This document shows, in pieces, positions 11,546-22,289 of a stretch of 64,000 bases of DNA. The position numbers and the translations under genes were made by a program. This stretch comes from Membranihabitans maritimus. GTDB taxonomy: Bacteria; Bacteroidota; Bacteroidia; Chitinophagales; Saprospiraceae. Where the stretch lies: contig NZ_JAJSLW010000021.1 of NCBI RefSeq assembly GCF_021729145.1, positions 22,028 through 86,027 on the forward strand. Reading direction: 5' to 3'. Position 1 is the stretch's first letter; every line of letters begins with the position of its first letter. The notes under the pieces were generated by a model. That model was not told the DNA's origin, searched no databases, and was given only the letters and a program-made list of their open reading frames with translations.

Positions 11546-11820
11546 AGTTTTACTTTTTTAATGATTAATGATTTGTTTGATAATTATAATGAAATATATC
11601 TCTAAATGTTTTAACAGAATGCAATTAAAATTTATTATTCTGAAAAAACCAAATTATTGGGAAAAAAGTTAAAATACGGGAGGATTTGGACACAAAACCT
11701 CAAATTACAGGACAAAAAGCATCCTGGTCCCGACAAATAAGTAACAATCAAACCGATGATAAGGTCACTAATTATCAATGGTCCAATCCGGCAGATGGCC
11801 TCCGCTCTATAGTTGTAGTA

Positions 11821-12546
11821 TTATTGTTCCAGATATTCATTAGCCCAGATCAAATCCTCTTCCGTATCAATTCCAATGGTCAGGTCTTTGGCGTCAAGCA
11901 TTTTGAATTTCATGCCCATCTCCAGGATCCGCAGCGCTTCTATTACTTCAAGCTTTTCCAGTGGCGTGGGTTTTTGTTTTGAAAACCGGACAAGGGCATC
12001 TTTACGGAAAGCATAGATACCAATATGCCTATAGGTAGGAAAATCAGTTTGTTCTCTTCGAAAAGGGATATTCGAGCGACTAAAATACAGTGCATAATCT
12101 TCGAGACTACTGACCACTTTCACATAATTGGGATTCCTTCGTTCCATTTCTTTGTTGATCTCGTGGCGGAGTGAAATCACATCAATTTTTCGATCTTGGT
12201 CTTCCTCAAATTCTATAATAATGGATTGAATATCCGCTTTTTTGAGAAATGGCTCGTCCCCCTGTACGTTGATGACAATATCGGCATCAAATTCCTCTGA
12301 AAATTCAGCTATCCGGTCAGTTCCACATATGTGTTTTTGCCGGCTTTTATAGACTTTGCACCTGCCTTCTAATTCCTTTGAAATTTCGTCGGAATCCGTA
12401 ACCACAACAACTTCATCAAATATTTCCATAGCTTTTGTGTTTTCCACGGTACAAGAGATCACGGTTTGTCCACCCAGGTTAGCCATCAGCTTGCCAGGCA
12501 ACCGTGTCGATTGATACCGTGCGGGAATGGCGGCAATGATTTTCAT
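11821..12546 (-). CDS. kdsB: 3-deoxy-manno-octulosonate cytidylyltransferase
   Basis: A 241-residue CMP-Kdo synthetase that activates Kdo with CTP for the lipopolysaccharide inner core. The N-terminal nucleotide-binding strand MKIIAAIPARYQSTRLPGK is diagnostic; VNVQGDEPFL and the C-terminal GIDTEEDL segment are also family hallmarks. The start is set at 12546, since the upstream ATG at 12579 would add 11 residues before the conserved first strand. It is cytoplasmic. It is not linked here to other lipopolysaccharide genes, and its neighbours face other ways. Confidence 0.95.
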   Translation of the reverse strand: MKIIAAIPARYQSTRLPGKLMANLGGQTVISCTVENTKAMEIFDEVVVVTDSDEISKELEGRCKVYKSRQKHICGTDRIAEFSEEFDADIVINVQGDEPFLKKADIQSIIIEFEEDQDRKIDVISLRHEINKEMERRNPNYVKVVSSLEDYALYFSRSNIPFRREQTDFPTYRHIGIYAFRKDALVRFSKQKPTPLEKLEVIEALRILEMGMKFKMLDAKDLTIGIDTEEDLIWANEYLEQ

Positions 12547-12914
12547 CTGTTTACATTTTATCACTTTACAAATACACAAAAATGCGTTTAAATTTTATAT
12601 TTGGTTCACGTGTAAACGGTTTTTTACTCAATTCTCCAATTGGAAAATATAATAGTGGTATCGATTGTATTCCTCCATTAATCATTTTCGGGCACTTATC
12701 GAATATGATAAAACCACTTACGTTGTTTACTTCATAAAGGTATTAAACACTAAAGAATCTAAGAAACTTCAAAAATCACCTATACCAACTTTGATATTTG
12801 CAACCTTTGTATGTCTTACCGGAACAAAATGCTAGATCCGTAATTGCTCATCAATATTACTTTGAAGAGTTTTAATGGGATCAACCCCGACAAGCACAGA
12901 ACAACATCTTTACC

Positions 12915-13080
12915 CCGAAATTGAATACCCATAAAAAATATTGGCCCCATTGGGCTGCCCTTCCCAAGGAATCCATTGGAATGGCATAAGGCTAAAAGAG
13001 CTAACAAAATTAAGGTTCTTGTCAGGTCGCGAAGGACTCCTGGGAGAGTCCGCTCCTGACAACTTAAGGAAAGATCGTCA
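12915..13080. repeat. Dispersed repeat family B, copy 2
   Basis: It matches 7824-7981 over its whole length, with scattered substitutions and a small insertion near 13020. It lies in the 12547-13255 gap, where no gene is evident. It is in the same orientation as copy 1. Confidence 0.7.
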
Positions 13081-13255
13081 GGTCAGTCCTGGCATATATC
13101 GTCATTATCCTCCCGAAAGCCTTTCCCGCGGGGATCACTTTGTAGCGGGATTATCATGAATAAAGCGGGTTAAAATTCTATTCTAAAAGTTTCCAGTATG
13201 TGCTTTTACTTTTTCTCAGTATTTTCGCATTTTAGTCAATCACATAAATTAAAAA

Positions 13256-14638
13256 ATGGCATACAGAAAAGAAAAAGACAGTATAGGATATATAGATGTT
13301 CCTGCAGATAAATATTGGGGTGCCCAGACCCAACGATCCACACAAAATTTTAAAATTGGAGGTCAAATAATCCCTTTGGAAGTCATTCGCGGATTTGCTA
13401 TTCTCAAGAAGGCAGCTGCAGCTACAAATCAACAGTTGGGGGTACTATCGAAAGATAAGTCAGCCCTTATTGCCCAGGTGGCGGATGAAATTCTGGAAGG
13501 AAAACTGGATGACCAATTCCCTCTGGTCGTATGGCAAACCGGCTCAGGCACTCAATCCAATATGAACGTAAACGAAGTAATAGCCAATAGGGGACATGTG
13601 TTACAAGGTGGTTCTCTGGAAGATTCTGAAAAAGTATTACATCCCAACGATGATGTCAATAAATCCCAATCATCAAATGATACTTTCCCCACCGCTATGC
13701 ATATAGCCGCCTATCAAAAAGTAGTGGAGAAAGTAATTCCTGCAATGGAAGAATTGAAAGCAGTGCTTGACAAAAAGTCAAAGGAATTCGCTGATGTTGT
13801 AAAAATCGGCCGCACACACTTTATGGATGCAACACCCGTGACTATGGGGCAGGAATTATCTGGCTATGTAAGTCAACTCGACCACGGCATACAAGCGTTG
13901 AAAAATACATTAGATCATTTGTCGGAATTAGCTTTGGGGGGAACTGCCGTGGGCACCGGGCTCAATACACCTGAGGGGTATGCTGAAGCCGTTGCTTCCC
14001 AAATCAGTACATTAACCAATCTTCCCTTCAAAACGGCAGAAAACAAATTTGAATCGCTGTCTGCCCACGATGCGATAGTGGAATCACATGGTGCTCTGAA
14101 AACAATAGCTGTTTCTCTCATGAAAATAGGAAATGATATCCGCATGTTGGCTTCGGGTCCCAGGAGTGGAATTGGAGAATACCTGATTCCGGCCAATGAA
14201 CCGGGAAGTTCCATTATGCCGGGCAAAGTAAACCCTACACAGGCAGAAGCTCTTACGATGGCTATGGCTCAAGTATTGGGGAATGACATGACCGTAAGCG
14301 TATCGGGTATGAACGGACAATTCCAATTGAATGTTTTCAAGCCTGTAATGATCTATAACTTCCTCTGGTCAGCCGACCTCATAAGCGATTCTTGCGATAG
14401 TTTCCGCGTAAATTGTGCAGAGGGAATAGAACCCAACTACAAAAGGATACAACACAATTTGGAAAATTCCCTCATGCTGGTCACGGCATTAAATACTAAG
14501 ATTGGTTACGATAAAGCAGCTGAAATCGCCAAAAAAGCTTATAAAGAGGACTCTACATTGCGGGAAGCAGCTGTGGAACTGGGATATTTGACTTCAGAGC
14601 AATTCGACGAATGGGTCCGCCCGGAGGATATGGTTTGA
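13256..14638 (+). CDS. fumC: Class II fumarate hydratase
   Basis: This 460-residue enzyme interconverts fumarate and malate in the TCA cycle without an iron-sulfur cluster. The aspartase/fumarase signature [15 protein letters not shown] is present, with the catalytic Ser at 318. Also visible are the substrate-binding [12 protein letters not shown] block and the [12 protein letters not shown] segment with the general-acid/base His region. The length and start (the first ATG before a family-typical [19 protein letters not shown]) are normal. It is transcribed alone. Confidence 0.95.
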   Translation: MAYRKEKDSIGYIDVPADKYWGAQTQRSTQNFKIGGQIIPLEVIRGFAILKKAAAATNQQLGVLSKDKSALIAQVADEILEGKLDDQFPLVVWQTGSGTQSNMNVNEVIANRGHVLQGGSLEDSEKVLHPNDDVNKSQSSNDTFPTAMHIAAYQKVVEKVIPAMEELKAVLDKKSKEFADVVKIGRTHFMDATPVTMGQELSGYVSQLDHGIQALKNTLDHLSELALGGTAVGTGLNTPEGYAEAVASQISTLTNLPFKTAENKFESLSAHDAIVESHGALKTIAVSLMKIGNDIRMLASGPRSGIGEYLIPANEPGSSIMPGKVNPTQAEALTMAMAQVLGNDMTVSVSGMNGQFQLNVFKPVMIYNFLWSADLISDSCDSFRVNCAEGIEPNYKRIQHNLENSLMLVTALNTKIGYDKAAEIAKKAYKEDSTLREAAVELGYLTSEQFDEWVRPEDMV

Positions 14639-14974
14639 ATATAAGTACAAATAAGGAAAAGATCCAGGGAATCAGATGAAGGTATTGCATCCGGCTATAG
14701 GTATTGTACAATTCCAAAATGGGCTATTGGGGAAAAGTCTTTCGCATTGATAATTAAAGATTGTAAAATTATTTTGCCAATAAATATATAATCATTAAAT
14801 TTAATATCAAGCGTTGGAGTTGAGTTGGCAAAACTCAATGGCGTTGCGGTCTACATTGAATCTTTTGCAATTCCGGTTCAATGAATTTGATATGAGTGAG
14901 TTAGGCCGTCTAAAATATATTGCGAAATAGTTCGGATTCTTTTCAAAATATAGTAAAAAATGAAAGGAAAATCT
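14639..14974. other. Intergenic gap upstream of the DUF177-rpmF operon
   Basis: No gene or clear structure was seen; the sequence is AT-rich with stops in all frames. The promoter of the next operon lies at its right edge. Confidence 0.5.
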
Positions 14975-14982
14975 TATCTTTG
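14975..14982 (+). promoter_or_regulatory. -7 promoter element of the DUF177-rpmF operon
   Basis: TATCTTTG matches TAnnTTTG exactly. It lies inside the longest version of the DUF177 frame (ATG at 14960), so transcription should begin downstream of that ATG. This makes the ATG at 15014 the likely start. Confidence 0.65.
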
Positions 14983-15013
14983 CGCTCCTGAATCAACTAA
15001 AACGTTCTTTGTC

Positions 15014-15541
15014 ATGGAAGGCTGGTCAGAATTAATTTTGAAATTGCCGGGATTACCTATGGGCATAACTGAAATTGAATCTGTTGTTACATCAGATTTT
15101 TTTACGTCATTTGACAATACTCCCATTCATAAAGCGGAGTACACAATAAAGGTGACATTTGACAAAAAACCCGGGTTGTATATCGCTATTATTGACGCCA
15201 ATGGGTGGCATGGAGCTACCTGTGACCGTTGTCTGGAAGATATTCAATTACCCGGACATACTCAATATCAATACTTTTTTAAAATAGGTGTTGATGAGAA
15301 CTGGGAAGAAGATGAAGATGTCATTATGATCGATGAAGGCATGGTAGAATTGGACTTGAGACCGTATGTCTATGAGGCCATTGTACTTTCCCTGCCCATT
15401 GTCAACACATATGATTGCTCATCAGATCCAGCCCCACCATGTGACGAAGATGTTTTGGATATATTGGAAGAGACCCAATACGATTCGGAAAAAAAAGATC
15501 CCACATGGGATGTTTTGAAGAACATTAAATTTGAAGATTGA
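15014..15541 (+). CDS. DUF177 (YceD-like) protein
   Basis: A 175-residue member of the DUF177/YceD family, which in most bacteria sits directly before rpmF and has been linked to 23S rRNA maturation. The conserved CDRCLEDI block (Cys-x2-Cys type) is present after a beta-rich N-terminal half. An acidic segment (ENWEEDEDVIMIDEG) and the typical C-terminal helical tail ending in WDVLKNIKFED follow. The start at 15014 was chosen because a -7 promoter box overlaps the 18 extra codons of the longer frame. rpmF begins 14 bases after the stop, so the two are co-transcribed. Confidence 0.8.
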   Translation: MEGWSELILKLPGLPMGITEIESVVTSDFFTSFDNTPIHKAEYTIKVTFDKKPGLYIAIIDANGWHGATCDRCLEDIQLPGHTQYQYFFKIGVDENWEEDEDVIMIDEGMVELDLRPYVYEAIVLSLPIVNTYDCSSDPAPPCDEDVLDILEETQYDSEKKDPTWDVLKNIKFED

Positions 15542-15555
15542 AAATTTAAACCGTT

Positions 15556-15756
15556 ATGGCGCATCCAAAGAGTAGAATCTCTAAACAAAGGAAAAGAAAA
15601 AGAAGAACGCATAAAAAAGCGGGCATTCCTCAGGTAGCTACTTGCCAGTCTACAGGAGAATCCCACTTATTTCACCATGCGTACAGAGTAGATGGCGACC
15701 TGTACTACCGTGGTAGATTGCTTGTAAAGTCTGACGAAGTAGAAGATATAGATTAA
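15556..15756 (+). CDS. rpmF: 50S ribosomal protein L32
   Basis: A 66-residue bL32 protein. The N-terminus MAHPKSRISKQRKRKRRTH is very basic, as in all L32 proteins, and the central HLFHHAYRVDGDLYYRGR block matches Bacteroidota homologues. Only one cysteine of the usual zinc pair remains (ATCQSTG), so this looks like the zinc-free form. It lies between DUF177 and the RidA gene in a tight run. Confidence 0.95.
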   Translation: MAHPKSRISKQRKRKRRTHKKAGIPQVATCQSTGESHLFHHAYRVDGDLYYRGRLLVKSDEVEDID

Positions 15757-15763
15757 TTGCTCT

Positions 15764-16153
15764 ATGTCTAAAAAAATTGTCAACACAGATAAAGCTCCTG
15801 CACCTGTGGGGGCTTACAATCAATCCATAACTACAGGAAATCACGTATTTATTTCAGGTCAAATTGCTTTGGACCCTGCAACGGGAGAACTTATCCTTGA
15901 TACTATAGAAGAGGAAACCAGACAGGTCATGAGCAATTTGGGTGCTATTCTTGAGGCGAATGACCTGGGATATGAAGATATCATTAGTTGTTCTGTTTTT
16001 GTCAAAGACATGGGCGCTTACGGACGAATCAATGAAGTTTATGCTTCTTATTTTGACGAAGCCACAGCTCCTACCAGGGCTTTAGTAGAGGTAGCCAGGC
16101 TTCCCAAGGACGTAAATATCGAGATTTCCGCTATTGCTTTTAAAAACAAATAA
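15764..16153 (+). CDS. ridA: RidA family enamine/imine deaminase
   Basis: This 129-residue protein belongs to the YjgF/YER057c/UK114 family, which hydrolyses reactive enamines and imines released by PLP enzymes such as threonine dehydratase. Hallmarks are APAPVGAYNQSI, VFISGQIALDPATGEL and the C-terminal TRALVEVARLPKDVNIEI, where the Arg of TRALVEV binds the substrate carboxylate. It is homotrimeric in known members. Its stop overlaps the trpS start by one base (TAATG), which suggests translational coupling. Confidence 0.92.
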   Translation: MSKKIVNTDKAPAPVGAYNQSITTGNHVFISGQIALDPATGELILDTIEEETRQVMSNLGAILEANDLGYEDIISCSVFVKDMGAYGRINEVYASYFDEATAPTRALVEVARLPKDVNIEISAIAFKNK

Positions 16154-17172
16154 TGGAGTCATCTTCTAAGCAAGTTCTTTCCCTTATCCAGCCTACCGGA
16201 GATATACATTTGGGAAATTACCTTGGTGCCGTCAAAAACTGGGTTGATATCCAGGAAAAATATTCAAGCGTATTAGGAGTAGCAAATTTACATGCTATGA
16301 CCATGCCCTATAAGGCACCAAAATTGCGAGAAGCTACGTGGAAAATGGCGTATCAATTACTCGCAACGGGCATTAACCACGAAAACTTATTTATCCAGTC
16401 GCTCATTCCCGAACATATGGAATTGTGCTGGATACTATCTTCCGTCTGTTCATACGGGGATCTTACACGTATGACTCAATTTAAAGATAAAAGCGACCAG
16501 ATAAAGGAAGTAAATGGTAAAGAGGAATTAATTTCTTCTGCTCTTTTTTTCTACCCGGTACTCCAGGCCGCTGATATCCTCATTTACAAAGCGGATTATG
16601 TACCCGTGGGCAAAGACCAGGAACAACACCTTGAGTTATCCAGAAGCATAGCTCAACGTTTCAATTATCAGTTCGGAGTGGAGTATTTCAAGATGCCCGA
16701 ACCGCTGTTTACCAATACCCCCAAGATATTATCTACGGCCAATCCACACAAGAAAATGAGTAAAAGTTTGGGAGACAAACATTTTATCAATATTTTCGAA
16801 GATGAGAAAAGGATACGGAAGCAAATAAATTCTGCCGTAACTGATACCGGAGAAAACCCCGATGGGGAAATGAGCCCCGGGGTAAGTAATTTATTCCAAA
16901 TCCTTAAATCCAGTGGAAATATTGAAGGGCATGATGCTTTACTTAATGATTTCAACAGTGGCAGTTTGAAATACAAAGACCTCAAACAAGAGGTAGGCAA
17001 TTCACTAGTGTCCTTTTTAGAACCCATTAGGAATAAATATCTGGAAATTCAGGGTAATAAAAGAAAATACAGAGATATGGTAAAGCAATCTTCAATTGAA
17101 ATTCGAAAACGCGCCCAAAAGACACTTAGTGAGGTCCGCGAAATAACTGGCATCTTAAACGTTAAGTATTAA
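16153..17172 (+). CDS. trpS: Tryptophanyl-tRNA synthetase
   Basis: A class I aminoacyl-tRNA synthetase of 339 residues that charges tRNA-Trp. The HIGH-type motif appears as HLGN at 19-22 within QPTGDIHLGNYLGA. The KMSKS loop is at 201-205. GDLTRMTQFKDKS, the tryptophan-pocket region, is also present. The length agrees with bacterial TrpRS (about 330). It starts within the ridA stop codon, and a FAH-family gene follows six bases after its end, so this is a housekeeping run with no obvious pathway logic. Confidence 0.95.
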   Translation: MESSSKQVLSLIQPTGDIHLGNYLGAVKNWVDIQEKYSSVLGVANLHAMTMPYKAPKLREATWKMAYQLLATGINHENLFIQSLIPEHMELCWILSSVCSYGDLTRMTQFKDKSDQIKEVNGKEELISSALFFYPVLQAADILIYKADYVPVGKDQEQHLELSRSIAQRFNYQFGVEYFKMPEPLFTNTPKILSTANPHKKMSKSLGDKHFINIFEDEKRIRKQINSAVTDTGENPDGEMSPGVSNLFQILKSSGNIEGHDALLNDFNSGSLKYKDLKQEVGNSLVSFLEPIRNKYLEIQGNKRKYRDMVKQSSIEIRKRAQKTLSEVREITGILNVKY

Positions 17173-17177
17173 CCACC

Positions 17178-17786
17178 ATGAAAATTTTTTGTGTCGGCAG
17201 GAATTATACTGCTCATGCCCAGGAATTAGATAATCCGGTACCGGACGAACCGTTGATTTTCACAAAGCCTTCTACTGCACTCCTTACACACAACCAAGAT
17301 TTCAGATTCCCAGATTTTTCCGAAGAAATACATTATGAAGGAGAAGTAGTGATCCGGATCAGTAAAACCGGCAAGGATATTTCTCCAATGGAAGCTCAAT
17401 ATTATTTTGATCAAATAGCTTTTGGAATCGATTTTACTGCACGGGACATTCAGCGCAAACTTAAAGAAAAAGGCCATCCCTGGGAAATCGCAAAAGGATT
17501 TGATGGATCAGCAGCTATAAGCTCATTTTTATCGATCAATAATGTATTAGAAGACAATATATATTTCGAGACGCTCCGGAATGGTTTGGCCGTTCAAACA
17601 GGAAATACTCGTGATATGATTTTTTCTTATACAGATATTATTGTTTATTTGTCTAAGTATTTTACTTTAGAAGTAGGCGATATTATTTTTACCGGAACAC
17701 CCGAAGGTGTAGGACCGGTTCGCCCCGGAGATTTGCTGGAAGGTGTGATCGATGGAAGAAAAGTATTGTCCTGTAAAATTATTTAA
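17178..17786 (+). CDS. Fumarylacetoacetate hydrolase (FAH) family protein
   Basis: A 202-residue single-domain member of the FAH superfamily, whose members act as hydrolases, isomerases or decarboxylases of acyl-pyruvate-like compounds. Expected metal-binding acidic residues lie in HYEGEVVIRI and in the GIDFTARDIQ strand. The C-terminal TGTPEGVGPVRPGD block is a strong family signature. It is similar in size to acylpyruvases/oxaloacetate tautomerases of the YcgM type. The substrate is not decided by sequence. It sits in the run between trpS and metK. Confidence 0.85.
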   Translation: MKIFCVGRNYTAHAQELDNPVPDEPLIFTKPSTALLTHNQDFRFPDFSEEIHYEGEVVIRISKTGKDISPMEAQYYFDQIAFGIDFTARDIQRKLKEKGHPWEIAKGFDGSAAISSFLSINNVLEDNIYFETLRNGLAVQTGNTRDMIFSYTDIIVYLSKYFTLEVGDIIFTGTPEGVGPVRPGDLLEGVIDGRKVLSCKII

Positions 17787-17797
17787 ATTTATAATTT

Positions 17798-19054
17798 ATG
17801 GCTTATTATTTTACTTCAGAATCCGTTTCTGAAGGACATCCTGATAAGGTTGCAGATCAAATTTCCGATGCGGTATTAGACGAATTTTTGCGGCAAGATC
17901 CGCAGTCAAGAGTGGCCTGTGAAACTTTGGTTACCACCGGTCTGGCTATGCTTGCCGGAGAAGTCCGTTCCAATGCATACGTTGACCTTCAAAAAGTAGT
18001 GCGCGAAACCATTCAAAAAATTGGTTATACTAAAGCAGACTATCGATTTGATTGTGATTCGTGCGGAGTGATCAGCGCTATCCACGAACAATCATCTGAC
18101 ATCGCCATGGGCGTTGATTCAAATGACGAAGGAAAAGACATAGGAGCTGGAGACCAGGGCATGATGTTTGGCTACGCTACGAATGAGACGGAAAATTATA
18201 TGCCCCTTAGTATTTATCTTGCCCATAAATTATTAATCGAATTAGCCGATTTACGTAGAAGTGGTGACCTAATCCCTTACCTGCGTCCAGACTCAAAGTC
18301 ACAGGTCACCATAGAATATTCCGACGACCATCTCCCCATAGGGATTAATGCGATAGTCTTATCGACACAGCACGACCCTTTTGATAGCGACGATAAAAAA
18401 ATGCTGGCGAAAATTGGAGAAGATATTAAAGGGATATTAATTCCCCGGGTAAAAGAACAATGCTCCCCGGATATCCAAAAATTATTTGACAGTATAAAGA
18501 ATTACCATATCAACCCAACCGGTAAATTTGTAATTGGTGGTCCCCACGGAGATGCAGGACTTACCGGAAGGAAAATAATTGTGGACACATACGGTGGAAA
18601 AGGAGCCCACGGAGGTGGCGCATTTTCAGGAAAAGATTCTACTAAAGTTGACCGTTCAGCAGCTTATGCTACAAGACATATTGCTCGCAATTTGGTCGCA
18701 GCAGGGGTTTCTGAAAAATGTCTCGTACAGGTAGCTTACGCGATAGGAGTATCCCAACCAGTGGGATTGTTCGTTGATACATATGGCACATCAAATCTGG
18801 GTTTGAGTGACAGTGAAATAGCCAAAAATGTTCTTGACCTTTTTGACTTGAGACCATCAGCTATTATCAATAACTATCAATTAAATAAACCTATTTTTAC
18901 CGAAACTGCAGCATACGGACACATGGGAAGAACACCCGGTACCAAAAAAGTATCATTGGGCCCTAATGGGAATGAAAAAGAAGAGGAGGTAGAAACATTT
19001 ACCTGGGAAAAAGAAGATCGAATTGATGATATTAGAACTCATTTCAAACTGTAG
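17798..19054 (+). CDS. metK: S-adenosylmethionine synthetase
   Basis: This 418-residue enzyme makes S-adenosylmethionine from ATP and methionine. The N-terminal [20 protein letters not shown], the [12 protein letters not shown] hexapeptide region and the P-loop-like [17 protein letters not shown] are all diagnostic. The [12 protein letters not shown] block also fits. The length is slightly above the usual 380-400 because of an insertion in the middle, as often seen in Bacteroidota. It starts 11 bases after the FAH gene. No SAM riboswitch was recognised upstream. Confidence 0.96.
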   Translation: MAYYFTSESVSEGHPDKVADQISDAVLDEFLRQDPQSRVACETLVTTGLAMLAGEVRSNAYVDLQKVVRETIQKIGYTKADYRFDCDSCGVISAIHEQSSDIAMGVDSNDEGKDIGAGDQGMMFGYATNETENYMPLSIYLAHKLLIELADLRRSGDLIPYLRPDSKSQVTIEYSDDHLPIGINAIVLSTQHDPFDSDDKKMLAKIGEDIKGILIPRVKEQCSPDIQKLFDSIKNYHINPTGKFVIGGPHGDAGLTGRKIIVDTYGGKGAHGGGAFSGKDSTKVDRSAAYATRHIARNLVAAGVSEKCLVQVAYAIGVSQPVGLFVDTYGTSNLGLSDSEIAKNVLDLFDLRPSAIINNYQLNKPIFTETAAYGHMGRTPGTKKVSLGPNGNEKEEEVETFTWEKEDRIDDIRTHFKL

Positions 19055-19427
19055 TTCTAATCCTAAACTATTAATTGGCAATATTGTATCTTCGCCGTTG
19101 TATAAATTATCAAGTGCCAGGGATAATATTGCTTTTTGAATTTATACATAGAGTCTTATTCGGGAACACTACTTAGTTATTCATTGTATTATAGTATCCT
19201 TTTACAGATAATATAGTTCCAATGAATGCTTTCGGTTAATACGGAGTGGAAATAATGACTAAAAAGGACTCAATACCAATTTTGATTATAAACGAGAATA
19301 TTTGATGTTGGTAATGCTCGTGTTCTGAAATAATTACTTCTCGATACTGTAAGCATTCCATAGAGCAATTTATCTGATAACAGCATATTATTTATTGGAT
19401 CAGATTTAATCACTTATATTTTTTTAC
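19055..19427. other. Intergenic gap before gcvP
   Basis: No gene, repeat or riboswitch-like structure was recognised in this 373-base gap. It is AT-rich with scattered stops. Confidence 0.45.
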
Positions 19428-22280
19428 ATGGGGCAACTTATCAATTTCGAGAATAGGCATATTGGATTATCTGAATCAGATAAGCAAGCAATGCTCGATC
19501 AAATAGGGATCGAATCTTCAGAAAAATTGATTAGAAAAATAATTCCACAAGATATTCAGCTGGAAGATTTTGATTTCGATCTTAAAGCGCTCACAGAATT
19601 TGAATATCTGGGCCTAATCAGAGAAAAGGCTGATCAAAATAAAGTCTTCCGCTCTCTCATTGGACAAGGCTACTACGGTACTCACACCCCTTCTGTAATA
19701 CGCAGAAATATTTTTGAAAACCCAGGGTGGTATACACAATACACCCCCTATCAGGCAGAAATATCCCAGGGTAGATTGGAAGCCCTGTTTAATTTCCAAA
19801 CTGTTATTTCGGATTTGACCGGACTGCCCATCGCCAATGCATCACTCCTGGATGAAGGAACAGCGGCCGCTGAAGCTGTAACCATGATCACAGAATCAGT
19901 CAATAAAAAAAACAGGAAAAATCCACGCACAAAATGTTACGTGCACCAACAAATTTTTGAACAAACCAAAGACGTCATTCAATCAAGAACCGAGCCTCTG
20001 GAATTGGAAACTGTCTATTTTGATACTCTTGATGAAATTGATAAAACTACTGCCGCCTGTATAGTTATTCAATACCCCGATGCCACAGGGAATTTACATG
20101 CAGTAAAAGAAAATTACCGTGAATTTTCTGATGAGGGAATAGGGCTTATCGCCATTTGCGATATCCTGGCGCTTACCTTGATAAAATCACCCGGAGAACT
20201 GGGATTTGATGTGGCAGTCGGCTCAACACAGAGACTGGGCGTCCCTATGGGATACGGCGGGCCCCATGCAGGGTATTTTGCCTGCCTGGATAAATACAAG
20301 CGAATCCTTCCCGGTAGGATCATAGGTTTAAGCAAAGACATTCATGGCCACGAAGCTTACAGAATGGCCTTACAAACCCGTGAACAGCATATCAAACGCG
20401 AAAAAGCCACATCAAATATATGTACAGCACAAGCTTTGCTAGCCATCATGGCAGGGATGTATGCCGTATTTCACGGCCCTAAAAACCTCAAAAGGATAGC
20501 ATTTAAAATACATCTTTTAGCATCGGGTCTGAATGATGCCTTAAAAAATGAAGGATACAAAGTAAAGAATACAACCTTCTTTGATACGATTTCGATAGAA
20601 CTTGACGGAGCAAAATTAAAATCAATCAGGGAAAGGGCTAGAAACAAAGGATTTAATTTTTATTACGACGAAACTCAGATCAGGATTTCTCTGGACGAAT
20701 TATCAACTGAAAAAGAAATTCATCAAATCCTCGAGATATTTAATGTTACAACAGATAAAAAACTGGAGTATTCAGGTCACCTGGAGAACGGTTTTTTGAG
20801 AGAAGATGATTACCTCTCTCATCCTATATTTCACTCTCACCGCTCGGAGACACAAATGATGCGGTATATAAAAAGTCTGGAGAATAAGGATATGTCTTTA
20901 GTTCATACCATGATCCCTCTCGGCTCCTGTACCATGAAACTCAATGCGGCATCAGAATTGATCCCTGTTGCCTGGAGTGAATTTGCAGATATTCATCCTT
21001 TTACACCCCCTGATCAGGTAATCGGATACAGCTCTATTATCAATGAACTGGCGGATTACCTATGTCAAATTACAGGATTTGAAAAATGTTCTTTCCAGCC
21101 CAATTCCGGAGCCCAGGGAGAATATGCAGGATTACTCGTAATACGGGCTTATCACAAAGATCATGGCAATACCGATCGGAATTTAATGCTCATTCCAGCT
21201 TCTGCCCATGGTACCAATCCCGCCTCTGCAGTAATGGCCGGGTACAAAGTAGTGATCGTTGATTCGGATTCAAATGGCAATATTAATTTGAACCACCTGA
21301 ATACTATCCTGGAAGAAAAAGGCAACCAGGTAGCGGGGTTTATGGTAACGTATCCTTCTACCCATGGCGTTTTTGAATCGACCATAAAAGAAGCTTGTGA
21401 ACAGGTTCACAAAAATGGAGGCCTTGTATACATGGATGGTGCGAATATGAACGCTCAAATAGGTTATACCTCTCCCGGAAAAATAGGTGCAGATGTATGC
21501 CATTTAAACTTACACAAGACTTTTGCCATTCCGCACGGGGGTGGAGGCCCGGGTATGGGTCCGATCTGCGTAAATGAAAAACTAGTCGAATACCTACCGG
21601 GGCATCACTATTTGAATAATGAAAATAAAAAAAGCATACCTTCCGTTGCTTCAGCCCCCTTCGGTTCAGCCAGTATATTATTAATTTCCTATGCTTACAT
21701 TCGAATGCTTGGAGCCCGGGGGCTTAAAAATGTAACCAGGTACGCCATTTTAAATGCCAATTATATCAAATCTGTTTTGGCAAAATATTACGATATTGTT
21801 TATACAGGTGAAGGCGGTTTCGTCGCCCATGAGTTGATACTTGATTTAAGGTCTTTTAAAGAATTGGGAATTAGTGCAGAGGATATAGCCAAACGGCTTA
21901 TCGACTATGGCTTTCATGCCCCTACCCTATCATTTCCGGTAGCAGGTACATTAATGATTGAACCGACTGAAAGCGAAGATAAAGAAGAATTGGACCGATT
22001 CTGTAATGCAATGATCCAGATACGAGAGGAAATTGATGAAATTGCCCGGGGTGAATTCCCTCAGGATAATAATGTACTGATCAATGCTCCCCACCCGTTA
22101 TACATAGCTACTGCAGATGAATGGGGATACCCTTATTCCAGGGAAAAAGCCTTGTATCCGGTCGAATCATTGAAAAACGGTAATAAGTTCTTTATTAATG
22201 TAGCGAGAGTGGACAATGCTTTTGGAGACCGAAACCTGATTTGTACTTGTCCCCCGATCGAAGCCTATATGGAAGAATAA
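19428..22280 (+). CDS. gcvP: Glycine dehydrogenase (decarboxylating), glycine cleavage P protein
   Basis: A 950-residue single-chain P protein that decarboxylates glycine with PLP and passes the aminomethyl group to the lipoyl H protein. The N-terminal half starts FENRHIGLSESDKQAMLDQIG and includes QGYYGTHTPSVI. The C-terminal catalytic half carries SCTMKLNAASELIPV and the PLP lysine at 697 in HLNLHKTFAIPHGGGGPG. The length is standard for the fused form of P protein. Its GcvH and GcvT partners are not in the window. It stands alone downstream of metK. Confidence 0.96.
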   Translation: MGQLINFENRHIGLSESDKQAMLDQIGIESSEKLIRKIIPQDIQLEDFDFDLKALTEFEYLGLIREKADQNKVFRSLIGQGYYGTHTPSVIRRNIFENPGWYTQYTPYQAEISQGRLEALFNFQTVISDLTGLPIANASLLDEGTAAAEAVTMITESVNKKNRKNPRTKCYVHQQIFEQTKDVIQSRTEPLELETVYFDTLDEIDKTTAACIVIQYPDATGNLHAVKENYREFSDEGIGLIAICDILALTLIKSPGELGFDVAVGSTQRLGVPMGYGGPHAGYFACLDKYKRILPGRIIGLSKDIHGHEAYRMALQTREQHIKREKATSNICTAQALLAIMAGMYAVFHGPKNLKRIAFKIHLLASGLNDALKNEGYKVKNTTFFDTISIELDGAKLKSIRERARNKGFNFYYDETQIRISLDELSTEKEIHQILEIFNVTTDKKLEYSGHLENGFLREDDYLSHPIFHSHRSETQMMRYIKSLENKDMSLVHTMIPLGSCTMKLNAASELIPVAWSEFADIHPFTPPDQVIGYSSIINELADYLCQITGFEKCSFQPNSGAQGEYAGLLVIRAYHKDHGNTDRNLMLIPASAHGTNPASAVMAGYKVVIVDSDSNGNINLNHLNTILEEKGNQVAGFMVTYPSTHGVFESTIKEACEQVHKNGGLVYMDGANMNAQIGYTSPGKIGADVCHLNLHKTFAIPHGGGGPGMGPICVNEKLVEYLPGHHYLNNENKKSIPSVASAPFGSASILLISYAYIRMLGARGLKNVTRYAILNANYIKSVLAKYYDIVYTGEGGFVAHELILDLRSFKELGISAEDIAKRLIDYGFHAPTLSFPVAGTLMIEPTESEDKEELDRFCNAMIQIREEIDEIARGEFPQDNNVLINAPHPLYIATADEWGYPYSREKALYPVESLKNGNKFFINVARVDNAFGDRNLICTCPPIEAYMEE

Positions 22281-22289
22281 CATTTATCT

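Noticed and set aside
11686..11982. 98-codon plus-strand frame
   Set aside because: It overlaps the 3' end of kdsB on the opposite strand and has no features of its own.
19055..19427. Glycine riboswitch before gcvP
   Set aside because: No tandem aptamer-like stems or conserved glycine-aptamer cores could be seen in the gap.
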